This document shows positions 58,596 through 64,000 of a DNA stretch of 64,000 nucleotides, in pieces. This DNA is from Rhodococcus rhodnii NBRC 100604. Lineage in GTDB: Bacteria > Actinomycetota > Actinomycetes > Mycobacteriales > Mycobacteriaceae. The position numbers were made by a program, and so were the translations under genes. The stretch spans positions 62,001 through 126,000 of the forward strand of contig NZ_BCXD01000003.1 of assembly GCF_001894925.1 (NCBI RefSeq), given 5' to 3'. The notes under the pieces are model-generated. The model ran no database searches, was not told the DNA's origin, and was given only the letters and a program-made list of their open reading frames with translations. Numbering within the stretch: the stretch's first letter is position 1; every line of letters starts with the position of its first letter.

Positions 58596-59555
58596 TCACT
58601 CGCCGTACGCGGCGAGTGCCTTCACGAGTCTCGTGACGGTCGACTCGATCCCCAGTTCGGCCGCGAGCGCCGTGAGCGCGTCCGGCTCGGCGGGGGCGGC
58701 CGGCAGCGTGTCGGGCCCCGACATCGAGACCGGTGCGTCGCGCCGGACTCGGACCACGGGCAGTGCTGCGTCGAGATAGTCGGCGGCGGCGGTCAGCTTG
58801 GCGCGCTGCCCCTTCGCCAGCGGCGACTCCGGGTCTGCGACCGCGGCGCGCAGCGTGTCGAGGCTGCCGTACGTCGACAGCAGCCCCGCCGCGGTCTTGT
58901 CCCCGACGCCGGTGACGCCGGGCAGGCCGTCCGACGGGTCGCCGCGCAGCAGCGCGAGTTCGGCGTACGTCTCGCCCGCACGCTCGGCGGGAATCCCGTA
59001 CTTCGCCGCCACCTCGGTCGGACCCATCAGCTCGGCCTTCGCGAGTCCGCGACCGACGTAGAGCACCCGGACGGGCAGCGGCCGATCGGTCACGACCTGC
59101 AGCAGATCCCGGTCACCGCTGACGACGACGGTCGTGTCGCGGTCCTCGTGCGCCGCGAGCGTGCCGAGGACGTCGTCGGCTTCGCAGTCGGGTGCGCCCG
59201 CCGTCGCGATTCCGGCGGCGGCGAGCGCCGCCATGATGTGTTCGACCTGCGGCGGCAGGGTGGGCGGAACCTCCTCGACGAGCCCGTCGGTGCCGGCGAG
59301 GACGCGGTGCTCCTTGTACGACGGCACTGCCGCGACGCGGAAACGTGGCCGCCACGCGACGTCGAGACACACGACGAGGCGATGCGGTTCGAGGCGCGTC
59401 ACGAGCGAGGTCACCATGTCGAGGAAGCCGCGCACGGCACCGATCGGCTCGCCGCCGGGGGAGCGGAGCGAATCCGGCATCGCGTGGAAGGCCCGGAACC
59501 ACAGGCTCGCGCCGTCGAGTAGTACGAGCGGTCTGCCGTCGGGATGCGCACTCAT
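58596..59555 (-). CDS. 5'-3' exonuclease (PolI N-terminal-domain-like)
   Basis: 319-aa flap nuclease with the PIN-like fold of the PolA 5' nuclease, without the polymerase part. Acidic metal ligands occur in [32 protein letters not shown] and DPSDGLPGV; the helix-hairpin-helix [12 protein letters not shown] binds DNA. Corresponds to Rv2090. The ATG has AGGA upstream and is divergent from pepE, the two starts being 38 bp apart. Confidence 0.9.
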   Translation of the reverse strand: MSAHPDGRPLVLLDGASLWFRAFHAMPDSLRSPGGEPIGAVRGFLDMVTSLVTRLEPHRLVVCLDVAWRPRFRVAAVPSYKEHRVLAGTDGLVEEVPPTLPPQVEHIMAALAAAGIATAGAPDCEADDVLGTLAAHEDRDTTVVVSGDRDLLQVVTDRPLPVRVLYVGRGLAKAELMGPTEVAAKYGIPAERAGETYAELALLRGDPSDGLPGVTGVGDKTAAGLLSTYGSLDTLRAAVADPESPLAKGQRAKLTAAADYLDAALPVVRVRRDAPVSMSGPDTLPAAPAEPDALTALAAELGIESTVTRLVKALAAYGE

Positions 59556-59580
59556 GCGCTCATCCTGCCAAACGGAGGAT

Positions 59581-59586
59581 TAGCCT
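59581..59586 (+). promoter_or_regulatory. -10 element, leaderless promoter of pepE
   Basis: TAGCCT ends 7 nt before the pepE ATG. It lies 25 bp upstream of the divergent exonuclease start. Confidence 0.5.
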
Positions 59587-59593
59587 GGGCGTC

Positions 59594-60721
59594 ATGATTT
59601 CCGCTGCTGCGCCGTTGTTCGCGACCGACGTCTACCGCCGCAGGCTCGAGCGGGCCGCCGCGATCGGGCGCGATGCCGGTCTCGACGCGCTGCTCGTCAC
59701 GCCGGGGCCGGACCTGCGGTATCTCGTGGGGTCCCGCGCGGAGTCGTTCGAGCGGCTCACGTGCCTCGTCGTCCCCACCGACGGCAAGCCCGCGTCCGTC
59801 GTCGTGCCGACGCTCGAACTCGCGAGCCTGAAGGGATCGGCGATCGCCGATCTCGGTCTGCCCGTGCACGAATGGGTCGACGGCGTCGACCCGCACACGC
59901 TGGTCACCGACATGCTGCCCGCCGGTGCGCGGGTCGCGGTCACCGACGCGATGCCCGCACTGCACCTGGTCCCGCTCGCGGAGCGGCTGCGCTCGGTTCC
60001 CGTCCTCGCGACGGCGGTGATCCGCGAGCTGCGGATGATCAAGGACGACGCCGAGATCGACGCGCTGCGTCGCGCCGGGGCCGCGATCGATCGCGTCCAC
60101 GCGCGGATGCCGGAGCTGCTCGTCGCCGGGCGGACCGAGGCCGAGGTCGCCGACGCGATCTCGGCCGCGATCGTCGAAGAGGGACACACGGGCGCCGAGT
60201 TCGTCATCGTCGGATCCGGGCCGAACGGCGCCGACCCGCACCACGAGGTGTCCGATCGGGTGATCGAGACCGGCGACATCGTCGTGATCGACATCGGCGG
60301 GCCCGTCGAACCCGGCTACAACTCCGACTCCACCCGCACGTACTCGATGGGCGAACCGGACGCGCGGATCGCGGAGCAGTACGCCGTCCTCGAGGACGCG
60401 CAGCGCGCCGCGGTCGCGGCCGTCCGGCCCGGAGCGACGGCGGAGTCGATCGACGCCGCGGCACGCGAACCGATCGCCGCGGCCGGTCTCGGCGAGGCGT
60501 TCGTGCACCGCACCGGTCACGGCATCGGATTGTCGGTGCACGAGGAGCCGTACATCGTGGCGGGCAACAGGACCGTGCTCGAGCCGGGCATGGCGTTCAG
60601 CGTCGAACCCGGCATCTACCTCCGCGGCGCGTGGGGCGCGCGGATCGAGGACATCGTCGTCGTCACCGAGGACGGCTGCGAACCGCTCAACACCCGCCCG
60701 CACGGCCTGACGGTGCTGTGA
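59594..60721 (+). CDS. pepE: M24 family metallopeptidase (Xaa-Pro dipeptidase-like, PepE/PepQ)
   Basis: 375 aa with an N-terminal creatinase-type domain and a C-terminal pita-bread domain. Dinuclear metal ligands are Asp in VIDIGGPVEPGYNSDSTRTY, His in HRTGHGIGLSVHEEP, and Glu residues in SVEPGIYLRG and RIEDIVV. Releases amino acids N-terminal to proline. Corresponds to Rv2089c. The ATG at 59594 fits the leaderless promoter; upstream frames run antisense to the exonuclease gene. Confidence 0.9.
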   Translation: MISAAAPLFATDVYRRRLERAAAIGRDAGLDALLVTPGPDLRYLVGSRAESFERLTCLVVPTDGKPASVVVPTLELASLKGSAIADLGLPVHEWVDGVDPHTLVTDMLPAGARVAVTDAMPALHLVPLAERLRSVPVLATAVIRELRMIKDDAEIDALRRAGAAIDRVHARMPELLVAGRTEAEVADAISAAIVEEGHTGAEFVIVGSGPNGADPHHEVSDRVIETGDIVVIDIGGPVEPGYNSDSTRTYSMGEPDARIAEQYAVLEDAQRAAVAAVRPGATAESIDAAAREPIAAAGLGEAFVHRTGHGIGLSVHEEPYIVAGNRTVLEPGMAFSVEPGIYLRGAWGARIEDIVVVTEDGCEPLNTRPHGLTVL

Positions 60722-60744
60722 CGGCCTGACGTCATGGGACGGGC

Positions 60745-62136
60745 TCAGCCGGCCGCGAGCACGCGTTCGATCGCGCCGAGCGGCAGGCCGATCCAGCCCG
60801 GCCGATTGCGCTTCTCGTACAGCACCTCGTAGACGGCCTTGTCGAGGACGTACGCCTCGAGCGTGGACCCGGTCGCGCGCGGATCGACGCCGATGCGCTC
60901 GGCGTAGCCGCGGCAGAAGGCGTCGACGTTGCGGTCTGCCCATTCGCGCGCGCGGAACTCGCGTTGCGCAGAGCGCGCGTCGGATTCGGTGTCGCCGAGC
61001 GGGAAGTGGGCCGCGTAGTCGAACGAGCGGGCCATGCCGGCGACGTCGCGGAGCACGCTGTCCGGGGTGCGGCGTTCGGCGAGCGATTTCGCGGGCTCGC
61101 CCTCGAAGTCGATGAGCAACCATCGCTCCGGCGTCCGCAACACCTGACCGAGGTGCAGATCGCCGTGGATGCGCTGCACCTCGAGGTCGTCGCCGTCCGC
61201 GAGATCGTCGAAGACGGCGCGGATCCGGGGAGCGAGCGCCTCGAGTTCCGGGGCCTCGGCGACGGCGGCGTCGAGCCGTGCCGTCATCCCCGCGGCGACC
61301 GCACGTACCGGGACGGTACCGGTGCCGAGGGTGCGGGCGAGACTCTCGTGGACGTCGGCGACCGCGGCGCCCATGCGCTGCGCCTCGCCCGCGAAGTCCG
61401 TTCCCACCTCGCCCGCGTAGAGATCGGCCTCCATCATGAGATCGCGGACGCTGCCGAGCGCGGTGGCCCAGCCGTCCGCCGAGTTCGCGGCGTAGTCCTG
61501 CACCATCGCGAGCGTCGTGACGACGTCGTCCAGCGCTGTGTCGACCCAGCCGCGCACCGGCGCGATGTGCTCCGAGCCCGCGGCGGCGAGCGCGAGCTGC
61601 AGTTCGACGTCGGGGTTCACGCCCGGTGTGAGTCACCGGAAGAGCTTGAGCAGCAGCGATTCTCCGAGCACGACGGAGGTGTTCGACTGTTCGGCGCCGA
61701 GCACGCGCGGCGAGCCCTCGATGTGGACGTCGACGTCGCCGTCGGCGGAGTGCACGACGACCGGGCCGCCCGGGCGCGCGGCGCGCACGAACGCCTCGAT
61801 CGCTTCGGGATCGCGCATCGCGTCGTACGGCCGGGGGCGCCGCTCGCCCGCATCATCCGGATCGTCGTCGCCCGGAACGTCGTCGAGACACCACGGCTCG
61901 AGGCCGCGGGGAACGACGGCGCGAAACGCGATCGGGATCTGGTAGAGCTGCGGCGGGATCTCGTCGAACGCGACCTCGGCGACGAGATGATCGACACGCA
62001 GATCGGAACGGTCGACGACGGTGTCGCTCAGCACGATCCGCAGCCCGGTGACGGTCGCTCCCTTCGCCGCGAACCACCGTTGCCGCGGCAGCCAGGATGC
62101 GAGGAGCTCGGTGAGATCGCGATCGCCGCCGCTCAT
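60745..62136 (-). pseudogene. mak: maltokinase Mak with an in-frame stop
   Basis: Maltose kinase that makes maltose 1-phosphate for GlgE-type alpha-glucan synthesis, the step after TreS. Full length would be 463 codons (M. tuberculosis about 455). The ATG at 62136 overlaps the treS stop. Reading is intact (WFAAKGATV, then EQSNTSVVLGESLLLKLFR) until TGA at 61633-61635, and continues in the same frame with LTPGVNPDVELQLALAAAG, and the kinase motifs IHGDLHLGQVL and LIDFEGEP. In relatives an Arg occupies this place (LFRR), so CGA to TGA is the simplest event. The downstream GTG at 61620 could start only a 291-aa fragment lacking the N-terminal cap and P-loop-like part. Confidence 0.85.
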
Positions 62137-63968
62137 CGGACGGCCTCCTCGGCCTCGCTGCTGACGTGCCGGTGCGGCGCGGCGTCGCTCGTCGCCGGGT
62201 CGGGTTGCAGCGAGAACCAGTAGAACCCGTGGCCGGGCAGGGTGATCTGGTACTCGCCGTCGCAGATCGTGGGGAACGGCACCGAACCGGTCAGCTCGAC
62301 GGGGATCCGGCCCGCGAACGCGGTGAGGTCGAGCTGGACCGCCTGCGGGTACCGCGAGAGGTTGTTGACGCACAGGATGACGTCGCTGTACTCGCCGTCG
62401 GGGCCGAGCGGCATCTCGCGCAGATACGACAGCACGGCGGGGTTGAGCGAGCCGATCTCCGTGAACGACGCCTTGCCGAAGGCCGGATGCTGCTTGCGCA
62501 CTTCGATCATGCGCCGCGTCCAGTGCAGCAGCGTGTTGGTGGAGTTCATCTGCGCTTCGACGTTGACCGACTGGTAGCCGTAGGTCGGATCCATGATGAC
62601 CGGCAGATACATTCGGCCCGGGTCCGCGCGCGAGAAGCCCGCGTTGCGGTCGGGGGTCCACTGCATCGGCGTGCGCACCGAATCGCGGTCGCCGAGCCAG
62701 ATGTTGTCGCCCATCCCGATCTCGTCGCCGTAGTACAGCACCGGCGATCCCGGCAGGCTCAGCAGCAGTGCCGTGAACAGCTCCAGCTGATTGCGGTCGT
62801 TCTCGAGCAGCGGCGCGAGCCGGCGGCGGATGCCGATGTTCGCCTTCATCCGCGGATCCTGCGCGTACTCGGCGTACATGTAGTCGCGCTCTTCGTCGCT
62901 CACCATCTCGAGCGTCAGCTCGTCGTGGTTGCGCAGGAAGATGCCCCACTGGGCCGACTGCGGGATCGGCGGGGTCTGCGCGAGGATCTCCGAGATCGGG
63001 AACCGATTCTGCCGCCGCACGGCCATGAAGATGCGCGGCATGAGCGGGAAGTGGAAGGCCATGTGACATTCGTCGCCGACGTCGGGTTCGCCGAAGTACT
63101 CGACGACGTCCGACGGCCACTGGTTGGCCTCGGCCAGCAGGACGCGGCCGGTGTACTCGGCGTCGATCACGGCGCGGCACTTCTTGAGGAAGGCGTGGGT
63201 CTGCGGGAGGTTCTCGCAGTTGGTGCCCTCCCGTTCGAACAGGTACGGGACGGCGTCGAGCCGGAAGCCGTCGATGCCGAGGTCGAGCCAGAACCGCAGG
63301 ACGGCGAGCATCGCCTCCTGCACCTCGGGATTGTCGTAGTTGAGGTCCGGCTGGTGGGAGAAGAAGCGGTGCCAGTAGTACTGGCCGCGCACCGGATCCC
63401 ACGTCCAGTTCGACGTCTCGGTGTCGACGAAGATGATCCGCGCGTCGGGATAGCCGGTGTCGTCGTCGGCCCACACGTAGAAGTCGCCGTACGGGCCGTC
63501 CGGGTCCGAGCGCGACGCCTGGAACCACGCGTGGGTGTCGGAGGTGTGGTTCATGACGAGGTCGGTGATGACGCGGATGCCGCGCTTGTGCGCCTCGTCG
63601 AACAGTTCGACGAAGTCGTCGACCGTGCCGAAATCCGGGAGCACCTTGCGGAAGTCGCGAATGTCGTAGCCGCCGTCACGCAGCGGCGAGTCGTAGAACG
63701 GCGGCAGCCACAGGCAGTCGACGCCGAGCCAGTCGAGATAGTCGAGCTTGCTCGTGAGGCCGCGCAGATCGCCGACGCCGTCGCCGGTGGAGTCGTAGAA
63801 GGCGCGGACGAGCACCTCGTAGAAGACGGCCGTCTTGAACCACTCGGTGTCCTCGGGCAACTCGCGCGCGTGCGCGAAATCGTCGGCCTGGGCCTCGATC
63901 ACGTGCCCTTCGGCGTCGGTGTCCGCCTGCGGCGTGCCCTCGGCGGATCGTGCCTGCTCGTGTCCCAT
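62133..63968 (-). CDS. treS: trehalose synthase TreS
   Basis: GH13 isomerase that interconverts trehalose and maltose, 611 aa. Catalytic residues sit in [13 protein letters not shown] (nucleophile Asp), LLAEANQW (acid/base Glu) and FLRNHDELT (transition-state Asp). The start of the barrel, [22 protein letters not shown], and the last beta domain are complete. Preceded by AGGGG. Overlaps mak by 4 bp. Bases 63969-64000 before it hold the ribosome site only; glgE or another GlgE-pathway gene may lie upstream, outside the window. Confidence 0.95.
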   Translation of the reverse strand: MGHEQARSAEGTPQADTDAEGHVIEAQADDFAHARELPEDTEWFKTAVFYEVLVRAFYDSTGDGVGDLRGLTSKLDYLDWLGVDCLWLPPFYDSPLRDGGYDIRDFRKVLPDFGTVDDFVELFDEAHKRGIRVITDLVMNHTSDTHAWFQASRSDPDGPYGDFYVWADDDTGYPDARIIFVDTETSNWTWDPVRGQYYWHRFFSHQPDLNYDNPEVQEAMLAVLRFWLDLGIDGFRLDAVPYLFEREGTNCENLPQTHAFLKKCRAVIDAEYTGRVLLAEANQWPSDVVEYFGEPDVGDECHMAFHFPLMPRIFMAVRRQNRFPISEILAQTPPIPQSAQWGIFLRNHDELTLEMVSDEERDYMYAEYAQDPRMKANIGIRRRLAPLLENDRNQLELFTALLLSLPGSPVLYYGDEIGMGDNIWLGDRDSVRTPMQWTPDRNAGFSRADPGRMYLPVIMDPTYGYQSVNVEAQMNSTNTLLHWTRRMIEVRKQHPAFGKASFTEIGSLNPAVLSYLREMPLGPDGEYSDVILCVNNLSRYPQAVQLDLTAFAGRIPVELTGSVPFPTICDGEYQITLPGHGFYWFSLQPDPATSDAAPHRHVSSEAEEAVR

Positions 63969-64000
63969 ACGCGCCCCTGTTCGTGTGCCGAAGCCTCACG

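Overview
The window comes from a high-GC actinobacterium of the order Mycobacteriales, most like Rhodococcus or a close relative in Nocardiaceae. The evidence is mycothiol synthesis (mshC), a complete Pup-proteasome locus (mpa, dop, pup, prcB, prcA, pafA, pafB, pafC), Tat export genes and the GlgE-pathway genes treS and mak, in an order close to M. tuberculosis Rv2136c-Rv2089c. Many genes start with GTG. At least ten start codons lie 6-7 nt after a TAnnnT -10 hexamer with no Shine-Dalgarno site, which indicates widespread leaderless transcription.

Layout. 1-4.6 kb: conserved block of uppP, a histidine phosphatase, a DUF3090 protein, an SCO1664-like protein and mshC. 4.6-23.5 kb: an accessory island. 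It holds a Wadjet (Jet) anti-plasmid operon with jetA, jetB and jetC but no jetD; a frameshifted Hsp70-like membrane protein; a sulfate-ester scavenging locus (Tat lipoprotein binding protein, two permeases, fused ATPase and an AtsK/TauD-type dioxygenase, divergent from a large arylsulfatase); a methyltransferase remnant; and an AbiEi-like orphan. 23.5-40 kb: MFS transporter, PAC2 protein, metH, a MarR/SDR divergent pair with twin operators, HAD phosphatase, trhO, a pseudouridine synthase, hisE-hisG, a GH15 hydrolase with a glucose-6-phosphate dehydrogenase, a thioesterase and trmI. 40-57.6 kb: an lppK-like lipoprotein, then the proteasome locus, with a MerR/HEAT pair and a PAP2-diacylglycerol kinase fusion inserted in it, then tatA, tatC and helY. 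57.7-64 kb: a DUF4333 protein, a 5'-3' exonuclease, pepE, mak and treS.

The most interesting non-annotated structure is the 367-bp gap at 19352-19718. A promoter (-35 TTGCGG, 17 bp, -10 TACGGT) drives a leaderless 26-codon ORF whose last ten codons include four Cys codons. It is followed by hairpins and by two tandem 12-bp repeats complementary to the Shine-Dalgarno site of the sulfate-ester binding-protein gene. This looks like a cysteine-responsive attenuator controlling organosulfur uptake.

Several genes are broken as sequenced. helY has two frameshifts, mak has an in-frame TGA, the Hsp70-like gene has a frameshift near a G6 run, and a methyltransferase lost its centre. Some of these may be sequencing errors. 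Function is assigned from protein motifs and gene order; no database search was run.
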